In this document: positions 1 through 8,738 of the stretch, piece after piece
How positions within the stretch are numbered: position 1 is the first letter of the stretch
Layout: every line of letters starts with the position of its first letter
Assembly: GCA_018242215.1 (NCBI GenBank)
Contig: JAFECG010000019.1
Location: 483,994-547,993, forward strand
From: Pseudomonadota bacterium
GTDB lineage: Bacteria > Pseudomonadota > Alphaproteobacteria > Rhizobiales > Hyphomicrobiaceae
Direction: 5' to 3'
Length of the DNA: 64,000 nt
Position numbers and translations under genes: made by a program
The notes under the pieces: generated by a model
The model's input: the letters and a program-made list of their open reading frames with translations, nothing else
Database searches by the model: none
Told to the model about the DNA's origin: nothing

Positions 1-162
1 TACGACAGGACACTCAACAGATTGCGGAAATCGAGACGGGTCGTGGCCGTCGGTCTCGCGTACGACGAACAAATGGTCGACGCGGTGCCGGTCGAAAGCT
101 ATGACGAAAAACTCGATTGGGTCCTGACACCCTCAGGGCCGCACAAATGCAAAAACCTCTGA
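1..162 (+). CDS. 5-formyltetrahydrofolate cyclo-ligase, C-terminal fragment
   Basis: The window opens inside a reading frame that stays open from base 1 to a TGA at 160-162, giving the last 53 residues of a protein. It begins with YDRTLNRLR and contains VAVGLAYDEQ, then VPVESYDEKLDWVLTPSG. These fit the end of the 5-formyl-THF cyclo-ligase family: the Y-D-R-T loop of the active site, the VGLAYD strand, and the P-x-E-x-x-D-x-x-L-D-x-V-L-T tail. The enzyme uses ATP to convert 5-formyl-THF to 5,10-methenyl-THF in the cytoplasm. Only 12 bases separate it from the next gene, so the two are probably co-transcribed. The start lies outside the window. Confidence 0.85.
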   Translation, partial: YDRTLNRLRKSRRVVAVGLAYDEQMVDAVPVESYDEKLDWVLTPSGPHKCKNL

Positions 163-174
163 TCCGGGATTTTC

Positions 175-1002
175 ATGCGTCTTTTGTTTCTCGGCGATAT
201 CGTCGGCCGCGCGGGTCGTACGGTGGTTTGCGATGCATTGCCCGGACTCATCAATCGCTACAGTTTGGATTTTGTCGTCATCAACGGTGAGAATGCTGCG
301 GGGGGCTTTGGCATTACCGAGACGATCGTGAACGATCTGATCGACGCTGGCGCGGATTGCGTCACGCTCGGCAATCATGCGTTCGATCAGAAAGAAGCGC
401 TTGTCTTCATCGAACGGCAGGATCGGCTTGTCCGGCCGCTCAATTATCCGAAGGGGACGCCGGGAAAAGGCGCAGCGCTTCTGAAGGCGAAGAGTGGCGC
501 CGATGTTCTTGTCGTCAATGCCATGGGCCGCGTTTTCATGACCGAGCTTGATTGTCCGTTCCGCGCGATCGATGCGGAGCTGACAGCCTGCGCGTTGAAG
601 CGAGGGGCCGATGCGATCCTGATCGATTTTCATGCCGAAGCGACGAGCGAAAAACAGGCGATGGGTCTGTTCCTCGACGGCCGGGTCAGCGTTGTCGTCG
701 GCACGCATACACATACGCCCACGGCAGACGGACGAGTCTTGCCGGGTGGGACTGCTTACCTTTCCGACGCCGGAATGTGCGGGGACTACAACTCGGTACT
801 CGGCATGGAGGCGGACGAGCCGATAAACCGTTTCCTCACCCGGATTCCGCGCGGCCGCTATGAGCCCGCTCCGGGACCTGGGACGATTTCTGGCTTCGCG
901 GTCAATATCGATGACAAAACGGGTCTTGCCGTGAAGTCGGGTCCTTTGCGGCTTGGGCCGCACCTCGAACCGGCTACGCCCGAATTTTGGGTCGATGGCT
1001 GA
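175..1002 (+). CDS. ymdB: YmdB-family metallophosphoesterase (TIGR00282 type)
   Basis: This 275-residue cytoplasmic protein has the usual length for the YmdB family, dimetal phosphodiesterases that act on cyclic nucleotides and related phosphoesters. Metal-ligand motifs are visible in order: LGDIVGRAG (Asp8), INGENAAGG (Glu39/Asn40), LGNHAFD (Asn67/His68), a DFHAE segment near residue 150 and VGTHTHTPTADG near residue 175. The ATG follows the stop of the folate gene by 12 bases. The family is often found beside the cyclo-ligase gene and yebC, as here. Assignment to the family is firm; the physiological substrate in this organism is not known. Confidence 0.92.
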   Translation: MRLLFLGDIVGRAGRTVVCDALPGLINRYSLDFVVINGENAAGGFGITETIVNDLIDAGADCVTLGNHAFDQKEALVFIERQDRLVRPLNYPKGTPGKGAALLKAKSGADVLVVNAMGRVFMTELDCPFRAIDAELTACALKRGADAILIDFHAEATSEKQAMGLFLDGRVSVVVGTHTHTPTADGRVLPGGTAYLSDAGMCGDYNSVLGMEADEPINRFLTRIPRGRYEPAPGPGTISGFAVNIDDKTGLAVKSGPLRLGPHLEPATPEFWVDG

Positions 1003-1109
1003 CGTCAGGGGCTGAATTTCAGGCCAAATAGCGGGCTCCCTTGACCGCCGCGCGGCCGTTGCGCAAAAGACGAGCTTCAGCACAATTCCCATACCGAGCG
1101 AGCACGAGC

Positions 1110-1859
1110 ATGGCCGGCCATTCGCAGTTCAAGAACATCATGCACCGCAAGGGCAAGCAGGACGCGATGCGTTCGAAGCTCTTTGCGAAGCTTGCTCGTG
1201 AGATCACGGTCGCCGCGAAATCGGGGACACCCGATCCGGACATGAACCCCAGGCTGCGCCTGGCGATCCAGGAAGCCCGCGCCGAGAACATGCCGAAGGA
1301 CAATATCGAGCGCGCCATCAAGAAAGCGCAAGGGGGCGATCTCGCGAACTACGAAGCCGTTCGCTACGAGGGTTATGCGCCGGGTGGCGTCGCTGTGATC
1401 GTTGAAGCGCTGACAGACAACCGGAACCGAACCGGCGGCGTCGTCAGAAGCGTCTTCACGAAATTCAACGGCAATCTCGGTGCGACCGGCGCGGTCGGGC
1501 ACATGTTCAACCACATCGGCGAGATCACCTATAAGCCTGAAGCCGGATCGGCCGAGGCGGTTCTCGAAGCATCCATCGAGGCCGGTGCGGACGATGTTCA
1601 GTCGGATGAGAACGGCCACGTCGTCACGACGGCTTTCGAGTCGCTGGGCACCGTCGCGGCCGCGCTCGAAAAGACGCTTGGCCAGGCGCAGAGTGTGAAG
1701 GCCGTTTGGAAGCCGAACCTCACGACATCGGTCGACGAGGACAACGCGCAAACCATCATGAAGATGCTGGCCGCGCTCGAGGACGATGACGACGTTCAGA
1801 ACGTCTTCGCCAATTTCGAGATTTCGGATGACGTCCTGAAGAAGCTCACAGCTGCCTGA
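1110..1859 (+). CDS. yebC: YebC/PmpR-family translation/transcription factor
   Basis: The protein has 249 residues. The frame is open upstream to 1041, but ATG 1110 is chosen because the family begins M-A-G-H-S-x-x-x-N-I-x-H-R-K, seen here as [19 protein letters not shown]. YebC-family proteins are three-domain cytoplasmic factors described as transcriptional regulators and, more recently, as helping ribosomes through proline-rich stretches. In Alphaproteobacteria the gene sits just before ruvC; here two extra genes intervene. The length and the [18 protein letters not shown] segment are typical. No nearby terminator was seen. Confidence 0.93.
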   Translation: MAGHSQFKNIMHRKGKQDAMRSKLFAKLAREITVAAKSGTPDPDMNPRLRLAIQEARAENMPKDNIERAIKKAQGGDLANYEAVRYEGYAPGGVAVIVEALTDNRNRTGGVVRSVFTKFNGNLGATGAVGHMFNHIGEITYKPEAGSAEAVLEASIEAGADDVQSDENGHVVTTAFESLGTVAAALEKTLGQAQSVKAVWKPNLTTSVDEDNAQTIMKMLAALEDDDDVQNVFANFEISDDVLKKLTAA

Positions 1860-1865
1860 GCAACT

Positions 1866-2183
1866 CTATCCTGCGGTATAAAAAATCCCGAAGACGATCA
1901 GGACAGGGCCCGCGATGATCATCAAGAGCCCAACGATACCGAGGAACTGCGCCATTGCGTTGCGAAAGCGGGCGGCTGCGCCGATTTTGGCAGCGGGAGG
2001 GGGCGGGACCCGAGTTTTTCCCGGAGAATTTTTGCGGAGTTTGTTAATTGCGGCTTCGGTCGCGGCCGCTGCGATCGCATCGCGGTCATCGTTGCGTCGG
2101 CCCCAGCGAAATAGCCAGAATCCGCCCAGGAGCAGCAATACGCCTGCCACAATCCAATGCGGGTGAGTGAAACTCAGGTCCAT
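1866..2183 (-). CDS. small membrane protein with two predicted TM helices
   Basis: This 105-residue protein is encoded opposite its neighbours, and its stop lies 6 bases past the end of yebC, so the two genes converge. A hydrophobic stretch at about residues 9-26 (WIVAGVLLLLGGFWLFRW) and another at about 80-102 (LGIVGLLMIIAGPVLIVFG) flank a charged, proline-containing middle (KTRVPPPPAAK). I do not recognise a family. The membrane topology, normal codon use and absence of a better frame support it as a real gene, but without homologues the call is moderate. Confidence 0.6.
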   Translation of the reverse strand: MDLSFTHPHWIVAGVLLLLGGFWLFRWGRRNDDRDAIAAAATEAAINKLRKNSPGKTRVPPPPAAKIGAAARFRNAMAQFLGIVGLLMIIAGPVLIVFGIFYTAG

Positions 2184-2350
2184 CCCATCCTCATCGACGG
2201 CGGCCTGTTGCCAGTTTCTTATTCATTCCGCAACACTAAAGCCGAAATCTTGGGTTTTTACGAGGCCCGGTGCGACTGCAAGGCGAGGGACGCGTGCTTT
2301 GCGGGGAAAACGCACTATGGTTGGGGCGTACACGGCGTACGGGAGTAGGC

Positions 2351-4453
2351 ATGTCGGCGGACGGACCATCGGGGGGAAGGGGCCGGGTTCGTGTAGGGCT
2401 GGTCGTCGTCCACGGGGTGGGCGAGACCGAGCCGGGTTATTGCGTCAATGCGGTGCTTGATACGCTGGCCCAGACGCGGCCGGGATATACAGTCTCCCCG
2501 GCGAACGAATACAACCGCATGCCCGAGGTCGAGGTCGCCAATCCGCCTCCGGTCTTTCCGGTCATCCGGCGGGGAGCGGCACATAACAGCGGCATCGAAA
2601 TCGAGGCCGTCGAACTGCATTGGGCGGATCTGACCGAAGGCACGCCCGGTCGCGTCAATACGCTTCTGCAACTTTTCCGCGTCATCTTCGAATCCCATCA
2701 TCTTGTGGACGCGATGCTCGACCGGTCGCGGGATGTGACCTCCTGGATTTTGCGCAAGATCCTATGGGTTGCCGGTTGGCTCATTCGCGGACCGAGCGCG
2801 GCGCTGACCATCGTGACATCGGCAATCTGCGCGCTGTTTCTTTTCGAGCCGGTGACGGTGACCACTGAAGTCATGGACGTGCGATCGCAGGTGTTGATCG
2901 TGACGGGCGTAATCTTTGTCTGTGCACTTTACCTTTTCTATCGCATCAGCCGGAAGCAGGACTACTCCTGGTACGACACGGTCTTCTGGCTCGCGGTCGC
3001 AGCGTTGTCGGTTTTCGTATTGACATTCAATAACATGCTGCTGCCGCTGCTCAAGCATGTTCCCGAACTCAAGCTCGGGCCGCAACGCCTCGTCAGCGCG
3101 CAAGTGCCGGACTGCCCGCCCGGCGTTTCGAACGCAGCGTGCTACATCGACGGGCTCTATAAGGTCATCATCTGGGGCTGGCGGTTCTGGGGCGCGTTGC
3201 TCGTCTTCTCGACGGTCCTGCTCGTGCTCTCGTGGATCCGTGCCCGGTTCACCGGCGATCGCTCGCGCCTTTCGACAATTTCGACGAGCATCGCGATCTT
3301 GATCATGCAGTTCATGCTTTGGACGACAGTCGTCGTCAGCGTGATTTATCCGGTGCTCAATCGCGCCGAGGCGATTTCCATTCTGAAAGAGGCGCAGCCG
3401 GTCATCCAGCATGCCGTCGATGCGCATCAGATCGCGCCCGACAGCCCGATCGCGAAGCTCGTGCAGGTTCCGAACATCGAGCTCGACTGGATCGGGCGGT
3501 TCAAATTCATCTATGCGTCGGCCGCCTTCACGGTGCTGATGCTCATTCTGGCCGGGATTCTTCTGATCGAACTTCGGCAATGGCGCGCGCGGCGCGGCCA
3601 ATCGGATCTCGAGAGCACATCGCGGAATATGCCGCGGCTGCTTTTCAATCCGTTTCTCGTCGGGCTGTTGATCTTCGCATTCCTCGTCGTTTTCGCGCTG
3701 GTCTTCATCCAGCCCTATCTCGATCGCAACCAGATGTTCGTGACCCTCAGGGGATATATTCTCCCTGTTGCGGCGGTCGTTGCGTTGATCCTGCCGTTCT
3801 TCTTCGGACGGCGTGTCGCCAACGTCGTGCAGTTCGCACGCGAATTGATCGATCACCACTACCAGCCGCGGCAGGAAACGGCGGCATACTTCATTCCATC
3901 GGTCTTCCGGATCCGGATGCGGAGGCTCAGGCGCGAGCGCATTCAGGGACGGCTCAACCTGGTTCTTGAACACTTCGTGCAGAACCAAGGCTATGACGGA
4001 GTGGTCTTCCTGGCCCACAGCCAGGGTTCGGTCATCGTCTATGACTATCTGCGCGACAATGGCCCGCACTACACGCGGCTCGGCGATGCGGCGCCCGCTC
4101 TTCTCACTTTCGGCTCGCCGCTCGGCAGCATCTATCAAAAATATTTTCACGAGTACGCGGCTTCGAAGGCTGTGCCGCTCGGGATTGCCGCGAAACTCAA
4201 GTGCTGGATCAATCTCTACCGGGTCGATGACTACATCGGAGGACGGATCTCACCGCCGCCTGGTCTTCGCGTCGACAACCACGTCATGGCGATGGGCGGC
4301 CACACGGGATATTGGACCGAGCCCGATGTCGCCGAGGCTCTCGACGCGATCCTCACCGGCAAAGTTGCCGACGCCACCAAGCCGCCGCCTCTGCCGCCGC
4401 CGCCCATGACGCCGTCGGTGTCTTACGCGGTTCGTGCTATGCCCAGAGCATGA
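2351..4453 (+). CDS. large membrane protein with C-terminal alpha/beta-hydrolase (lipase-like) domain
   Basis: This is a 700-residue protein. ATG 2351 is preferred over upstream 2270 because a GGGAG lies just before it and the first 27 codons of the longer form are low-complexity and basic. The N-terminus has the hydrolase strand [11 protein letters not shown] (His21-Gly22). About eight hydrophobic segments follow between roughly residues 135 and 500. The C-terminal part has the nucleophile elbow FLAHSQGSV with Ser557; Asp626 and His651 are plausible triad partners. This suggests a membrane-anchored esterase or lipase split by a TM block. Its stop overlaps the ruvC start in ATGA, so translation is probably coupled. 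The substrate is unknown. Confidence 0.8.
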   Translation: MSADGPSGGRGRVRVGLVVVHGVGETEPGYCVNAVLDTLAQTRPGYTVSPANEYNRMPEVEVANPPPVFPVIRRGAAHNSGIEIEAVELHWADLTEGTPGRVNTLLQLFRVIFESHHLVDAMLDRSRDVTSWILRKILWVAGWLIRGPSAALTIVTSAICALFLFEPVTVTTEVMDVRSQVLIVTGVIFVCALYLFYRISRKQDYSWYDTVFWLAVAALSVFVLTFNNMLLPLLKHVPELKLGPQRLVSAQVPDCPPGVSNAACYIDGLYKVIIWGWRFWGALLVFSTVLLVLSWIRARFTGDRSRLSTISTSIAILIMQFMLWTTVVVSVIYPVLNRAEAISILKEAQPVIQHAVDAHQIAPDSPIAKLVQVPNIELDWIGRFKFIYASAAFTVLMLILAGILLIELRQWRARRGQSDLESTSRNMPRLLFNPFLVGLLIFAFLVVFALVFIQPYLDRNQMFVTLRGYILPVAAVVALILPFFFGRRVANVVQFARELIDHHYQPRQETAAYFIPSVFRIRMRRLRRERIQGRLNLVLEHFVQNQGYDGVVFLAHSQGSVIVYDYLRDNGPHYTRLGDAAPALLTFGSPLGSIYQKYFHEYAASKAVPLGIAAKLKCWINLYRVDDYIGGRISPPPGLRVDNHVMAMGGHTGYWTEPDVAEALDAILTGKVADATKPPPLPPPPMTPSVSYAVRAMPRA

Positions 4454-4977
4454 CTGGGGGAACGATTCGCATCATCGGATTTGATCCGGGGCTTCGCCGA
4501 ACGGGATGGGGTGTCATCGAAAGCGATGGCGTCCGCCTGATCTACGTGGCGTCCGGGGTCATCACGCCGCCGAAAGAGGACGATCTCGCTTATCGCCTCT
4601 CGGCGCTGTTCGACGAAGTGACGAGCGTGATCCGGAGCTTCAGTCCATCCGAGGCCGCCGTCGAAGAGACGTTCGTCAACGAGAACCCGCGCTCGACGTT
4701 GAAGCTCGGGCAGGCGCGGGGAGCGGTGCTGCTGGCGCCGGCACGACTTGGGCTCCGGGTTGCCGAATATACGCCGAACCTCATCAAAAAATCGGTGACG
4801 GGTACCGGGCATGCCGAAAAACAGCAGATTCAGGCGATGATCGCGTTCCTTTTGCCGAAGGCGACGTTCGGCTGCGCCGATGAAGCCGATGCGCTGGCGA
4901 TCGCCATCACGCATGCGCATCATCGCGTCAGCCGCCAGCGGATAGCGGCCTTCGCGTCGAAGGTCGCCGAAACATGA
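4450..4977 (+). CDS. ruvC: Holliday junction resolvase RuvC
   Basis: RuvC (175 residues) is the endonuclease that cuts Holliday junctions after RuvAB-driven branch migration. The longer upstream frame to 4312 is rejected: the family starts a few residues before the [14 protein letters not shown] motif, which places the start at ATG 4450, overlapping the previous stop by four bases. The four catalytic acids can be placed by comparison with E. coli RuvC: Asp12, Glu72 (AAVEETF), Asp144 and Asp147 ([12 protein letters not shown]). The stop overlaps ruvA in another ATGA. I saw no alphaproteobacterial SOS box (GTTC-N7-GTTC) immediately upstream. Confidence 0.97.
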   Translation: MTGGTIRIIGFDPGLRRTGWGVIESDGVRLIYVASGVITPPKEDDLAYRLSALFDEVTSVIRSFSPSEAAVEETFVNENPRSTLKLGQARGAVLLAPARLGLRVAEYTPNLIKKSVTGTGHAEKQQIQAMIAFLLPKATFGCADEADALAIAITHAHHRVSRQRIAAFASKVAET

Positions 4978-5600
4978 TCGGCAAGCTCAGGGGCAAGGTC
5001 GATGCGATCGGCGAAAGCCATCTCGTGATCGACGTCAACGGCGTCGGATACGAGGTCCAGGCGTCGAGCAAAACGCTGCGCAACCTGAAGGTCGGCGACG
5101 ACGTGGCGCTGACGATCGATACGCATGTGCGCGAGGATGCCATACGGCTCTTCGGATTTCAGAGCGAGTTCGAGCGGAGCTGGTTCCGGACGCTGCAGAC
5201 GATCCAAGGCGTCGGCGCCAAGGTTGCTTTGAGCGTGCTTGGGGTGCTGGCACCGCAGGATCTCGCGAACGCTGTCGCATTCGGAAACTGGGCGGCCGTC
5301 GAGGAAGCACCGGGCGTCGGCAAGAAGCTGGCGCAACGCATTGTCGCCGAATTGAAGGACAAGGCACCGAGCCTTTCGCTCAGCGGCTATAACATTCCAA
5401 CGGGTAGTGGTCCGACTGTTCCGGCGCCCAACGTTCCGCCGTCGGGCCTCGCTTTTGCAGAAGCCCTCTCGGCGTTGACCAATCTTGGCTACAATCCGGC
5501 TCAGGCGAACGCCGCCGTCGCGGTCGCATCGCAGGAACTTGGCGAGGCCGCGGATACAGCGGGGCTCATCAAGCGCAGTCTCAAAGAGCTGGCGCGGTAG
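4974..5600 (+). CDS. ruvA: Holliday junction branch-migration subunit RuvA
   Basis: RuvA (208 residues) forms the tetramer that binds four-way DNA junctions and loads RuvB. It opens with [10 protein letters not shown] and the OB-fold [10 protein letters not shown]. The two helix-hairpin-helix motifs are visible as [14 protein letters not shown] (around residue 80) and [18 protein letters not shown] (around 115). A flexible proline-rich linker at about 135-155 leads to domain [22 protein letters not shown], which contacts RuvB. The start overlaps the ruvC stop by four bases. A 42-base gap then leads to an unrelated membrane-protein gene rather than directly to ruvB. Confidence 0.97.
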   Translation: MIGKLRGKVDAIGESHLVIDVNGVGYEVQASSKTLRNLKVGDDVALTIDTHVREDAIRLFGFQSEFERSWFRTLQTIQGVGAKVALSVLGVLAPQDLANAVAFGNWAAVEEAPGVGKKLAQRIVAELKDKAPSLSLSGYNIPTGSGPTVPAPNVPPSGLAFAEALSALTNLGYNPAQANAAVAVASQELGEAADTAGLIKRSLKELAR

Positions 5601-5642
5601 CGCTCGATCGTCTTATCTGCTCACCTCAACCGGAAACGTACC

Positions 5643-6080
5643 GTGGCTACAGAAAAGAACAAACCCAGCAATGCCATGCGGGCGCTCTGGATGGTGCTCA
5701 TCACGTCGCTCGCTGCGCCATTCTTCGCAGGGCTTATCGTCGTGGTGCTGATGCTCTTGAGCCCGGCTACCGATTTTCTGTTGCCGCCGCCGAGCGGAGA
5801 AGCACTGGGCGACGTTGCGGTCGGCGCATTCGTCTGGAGCGCGTTGCCGGCGACGGTCGCGGCGTTGGGCCTGACGCCGTTCGTCCTGCAGCACGGCACT
5901 TACGGCTGGCTGGAAGCGTCGGTTGCGGGCGTCGTGGCTTTCGCGGCGGGCGCGATCATCTTCCCATTCGAAGCCGGCCACGCATTGCCGTTGCTGGCGT
6001 TCCTCGCGGGCCTTCTCGCGATCGGCATGCGGTCGCTGCTGATCATGGGCGGAATCCTGCGCGACGCCCCGAAAAGTTGA
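5643..6080 (+). CDS. hypothetical membrane protein between ruvA and ruvB
   Basis: A GTG-started 145-residue protein with four hydrophobic segments, at about residues 13-40, 62-85, 90-112 and 115-135, separated by short polar loops. I do not recognise a family. It lies between ruvA and ruvB on the same strand, with gaps of 42 and 63 bases, so it is likely part of the ruv transcript. Membrane proteins between these genes are not needed for junction processing, and the placement may simply be a tolerated insertion. Codon use resembles its neighbours. Confidence is for its being a real membrane-protein gene. Confidence 0.7.
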   Translation: MATEKNKPSNAMRALWMVLITSLAAPFFAGLIVVVLMLLSPATDFLLPPPSGEALGDVAVGAFVWSALPATVAALGLTPFVLQHGTYGWLEASVAGVVAFAAGAIIFPFEAGHALPLLAFLAGLLAIGMRSLLIMGGILRDAPKS

Positions 6081-6143
6081 GCCTCCCACCGCGATTTCCG
6101 CCGGCGACTTGACGAGTCTCCCGAATAGCCTCACGAACAAACC

Positions 6144-7190
6144 ATGACCGACCGGCTCGTCAGCAGTGCGCGCAAGGATGTGGACGCCTTCGAGGCGACG
6201 ATCCGCCCGCAGTCGCTCGATGATTTCGTCGGGCAGGAGCAGGCACGCGCCAATCTGCGGGTTTTCATCACGGCAGCGCGGGGGCGCGGCGACGCCTTGG
6301 ACCATGTCCTTTTTGCCGGGCCGCCGGGGCTCGGCAAGACGACGCTGGCGCAGATCCTGTCTAAGGAACTCGGCGTCGGGTTTCGCGCGACGTCGGGACC
6401 CGTGATCTCGAAGGCGGGGGACCTTGCCGCGCTCCTTACCAATCTCGAAGAGCGCGATGTGCTCTTCATCGACGAAATTCACCGGCTCAATCCGGCGGTC
6501 GAAGAAATTCTCTATCCGGCAATGGAGGATTTCCAACTCGACCTGATGATCGGCGAGGGGCCTGCCGCGCGGTCGGTTCGCATCGATCTGCCGAAATTCA
6601 CGCTGGTCGGAGCGACGACGCGGGCCGGACTTTTGACGAACCCGCTGCGCGACAGGTTCGGGATTCCTGTCCGGCTGAATTTCTATTCCGTTGCCGAACT
6701 CGAGCAGGTCGTCGGCCGTGGCGCGCGTGTTCTCGGCGCGGCGATGTCGCCGGACGGTGCCCGGGAAATCGCCAAGCGGTCGCGCGGGACGCCGCGTATC
6801 GCGGGTCGACTCTTGCGCCGTGTTCGCGACTTCGCCGCGGTCGAAGGGGCTGCCGTCATCAACGCGGAAGTTGCGGACCGGGCCCTGACGATGCTGGAGG
6901 TTGACGGCGAGGGGCTTGATGCCCTCGACCATCGCTATCTCGGCTGCATCCTGAAGAATTACGAAGGCGGCCCTGTCGGCATCGAGACGCTTGCGGCGGC
7001 GCTGTCGGAACCACGCGACGCGCTTGAGGAGATCGTCGAGCCTTACCTGCTGCAGCAGGGATTCATCGGCCGCACGCCACGCGGGAGGGTCGTCACTCTC
7101 AAGACGTATCGGCATCTTGGCGTAAGCGGACCTGCGAGGGGGACGACGCCCGAATTGCCGATCTTCGAGGACGACGGGGAAGAGACGTAA
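6144..7190 (+). CDS. ruvB: Holliday junction branch-migration ATPase RuvB
   Basis: RuvB (348 residues) is the AAA+ hexameric motor that pumps DNA through the RuvA-bound junction. Visible motifs are the N-terminal [18 protein letters not shown], Walker [14 protein letters not shown] at about residues 56-68, Walker [12 protein letters not shown] near 110, the sensor [20 protein letters not shown] around 155-175 and the winged-helix C-terminus with [10 protein letters not shown]. The length is normal for the family. It follows the inserted membrane-protein gene by 63 bases. Confidence 0.97.
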   Translation: MTDRLVSSARKDVDAFEATIRPQSLDDFVGQEQARANLRVFITAARGRGDALDHVLFAGPPGLGKTTLAQILSKELGVGFRATSGPVISKAGDLAALLTNLEERDVLFIDEIHRLNPAVEEILYPAMEDFQLDLMIGEGPAARSVRIDLPKFTLVGATTRAGLLTNPLRDRFGIPVRLNFYSVAELEQVVGRGARVLGAAMSPDGAREIAKRSRGTPRIAGRLLRRVRDFAAVEGAAVINAEVADRALTMLEVDGEGLDALDHRYLGCILKNYEGGPVGIETLAAALSEPRDALEEIVEPYLLQQGFIGRTPRGRVVTLKTYRHLGVSGPARGTTPELPIFEDDGEET

Positions 7191-7292
7191 CGTCGCGATC
7201 GGCGTTTCAACGCGAAAATTCACTGTTTTGACAGCTTTGCTTCGTGAATGTCCGGTTGGTTGCCAGCTTCCGGCGAACAAAAGGAATTTTTC

Positions 7293-8237
7293 GTGATCAG
7301 CCGTCGTGATCTGCTAAAATTCGCTGGCGCCGGGGGTGTCGGCTCGACCGCTCTCAGCGGCTACGCCGTTGCCGAAGCCTTTCGCGAGCACGTCACCACA
7401 TACGAGCTGACGCCGCCGAATTGGACTCCCGGTCTTCAAGTGCGCCTTGCGGTGCTGGCGGATCTGCATGTCTGCGAGCCGTGGATGTCGGTCGATCGGG
7501 TCGAGCACATCGTCGCGCAGACGAATGCGCTTGGCGCCGATGCCGTCCTGATGCTCGGCGATTTCGTCGTCGGCTCGACGCTTGGCAGCTATTCAAAGCG
7601 TGTCAGCCACAAAGCGTGGGCCGAAGCTCTCGCGAAGCTCAAAGCGCCGCTCGGGGTGCACGCGGTTCTCGGTAATCACGACTGGTGGGAATCGCACGAG
7701 GTACAGCGTCTGCGATCGGGCCCGACACCTGCCGGGTCGGCGCTGCGTGACGTCGGCATTCCTGTTTACGAAAACACGGCGGTGCGGCTCGAAAAGGACG
7801 GACACGCCTTTTGGATTGCAGGGCTCGGAGATCAGTGGGCGTTCCGCACCAACGACGACGACAGGGATGAAGTGGTGCCCGACAGCCATACGGCTTACAT
7901 CGGGGTCGACGACCTTCCGGCCACGATGCGGCAGATCACGGACGATGCGCCCGTTATTCTGATGGTGCATGAGCCGGACATCTTTCCGCACGTCTCGAAG
8001 CGCGTGTCGCTGACGCTCGCGGGCCATACACATGGCGGCCAGGTGCGCGTGTTCGGATACGCGCCGGTCGTTCCATCGATTTATGGATCACGCTATGCCT
8101 ACGGTCATAAGATCGAGGACGGACGGCACCTGATCGTCTCGGGCGGTCTGGGCTGCTCGTCGCTGCCCGTCCGGTTAGGATCTCCGCCAGAGATCGTCGC
8201 CCTCAATCTCGGCGGCGCGCACGGGAGCGAAGCTTGA
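7293..8237 (+). CDS. Tat-type metallophosphoesterase (YkuE/YaeI-like)
   Basis: The protein has 314 residues from GTG 7293, chosen because AAGGA at 7281-7285 is well spaced and the N-terminus then reads VISRRDLLKFAGAGGVG, a twin-arginine signal. An open frame continues to 7248 but lacks such support. Calcineurin-fold motifs follow: LADLHV, LMLGDFVV, VLGNHDWW, VHEP and LAGHTHGGQVRVFG. YkuE/YaeI relatives are exported or membrane-associated phosphodiesterases, some acting on UDP-diacylglucosamine, so an envelope substrate is plausible but unproven. The stop overlaps the ybgC start (TTGA). Confidence 0.88.
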   Translation: MISRRDLLKFAGAGGVGSTALSGYAVAEAFREHVTTYELTPPNWTPGLQVRLAVLADLHVCEPWMSVDRVEHIVAQTNALGADAVLMLGDFVVGSTLGSYSKRVSHKAWAEALAKLKAPLGVHAVLGNHDWWESHEVQRLRSGPTPAGSALRDVGIPVYENTAVRLEKDGHAFWIAGLGDQWAFRTNDDDRDEVVPDSHTAYIGVDDLPATMRQITDDAPVILMVHEPDIFPHVSKRVSLTLAGHTHGGQVRVFGYAPVVPSIYGSRYAYGHKIEDGRHLIVSGGLGCSSLPVRLGSPPEIVALNLGGAHGSEA

Positions 8238-8725
8238 CGGACGAGAAGTGGCCGGACCTCGCCGGTCGTATCATTCGGGACGAAGACGGGCAGCGGCACG
8301 TCTTGCCGGTGCGGGTCTATTTCGAGGACACCGATGCCGGCGGCGTCGTCTATCATGCATCGTTCGTGCGCTATGCCGAACGCGGACGCACCGATTTTCT
8401 TCGCCTTCTCGGAACCGACGCCCGCCGTTTGATCGATGGCTCCGACAGCCGCGAACCGGCAGCGTTCGTCGTTCGCCGCATGACCTTCGATTTCGCGCGT
8501 CCAGGACGCATGGACGATCTTCTTGAGGTCGTGACGCGCGTGAAAGAACTCGGCGGCGCCAGCGTTACCCTCGAGCAGACGATCATGCGCGATGGGGTGC
8601 GTCTCGTGACGGCCGACGTCGTCGTCGTGCTGATCTCAATCTCGGGCAAGCCTCTGCGTCTGAGCGATGCGGTGCGAGAGGCATTCCAGGCGCATGTGGC
8701 GGCGGCAAAAACGCCATCCGCTTAG
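8234..8725 (+). CDS. ybgC: Tol-Pal-associated acyl-CoA thioesterase YbgC
   Basis: This 163-residue hotdog-fold thioesterase starts at TTG 8234, overlapping the preceding stop by four bases. The family signature is YFEDTDAGGVVYHASFVRYAER at about residues 29-50 in two parts: the Y-x-E-D-T-D-A-G loop with catalytic Asp34, and VVYH with His41. YbgC hydrolyses short acyl-CoA thioesters in the cytoplasm and is classically the first gene of the tol-pal operon. Here it is separated from tolQ by a reversed RTX gene and about 500 bases, so it belongs to the upstream transcript. Confidence 0.93.
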   Translation: MTDEKWPDLAGRIIRDEDGQRHVLPVRVYFEDTDAGGVVYHASFVRYAERGRTDFLRLLGTDARRLIDGSDSREPAAFVVRRMTFDFARPGRMDDLLEVVTRVKELGGASVTLEQTIMRDGVRLVTADVVVVLISISGKPLRLSDAVREAFQAHVAAAKTPSA

Positions 8726-8738
8726 TTTATGAGCCTTC

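Noticed and set aside
133-1092. Long minus-strand frame opposite ymdB (319 codons)
   Set aside because: It is the antisense shadow of ymdB, rich in Arg and with no family motifs; the plus-strand gene has full metal-binding signatures.
2160-2350. Short plus-strand frames upstream of the membrane hydrolase
   Set aside because: Overlapping frames without ribosome sites or signatures; ATG 2351 explains the region better.
2762-4150. 462-codon minus-strand frame opposite the membrane hydrolase
   Set aside because: Long antisense frames are expected in GC-rich DNA. The composition is extreme in Arg/Asp/Glu/His with no recognisable domain.
4400-4450. Possible LexA/SOS box before ruvC
   Set aside because: No GTTC-N7-GTTC or GAAC-N7-GAAC was found near the start, so SOS control is not supported here.
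5613-7280. 555-codon minus-strand frame over ruvB
   Set aside because: Antisense to ruvB and its neighbour, with arginine-rich low-complexity sequence and no domain.
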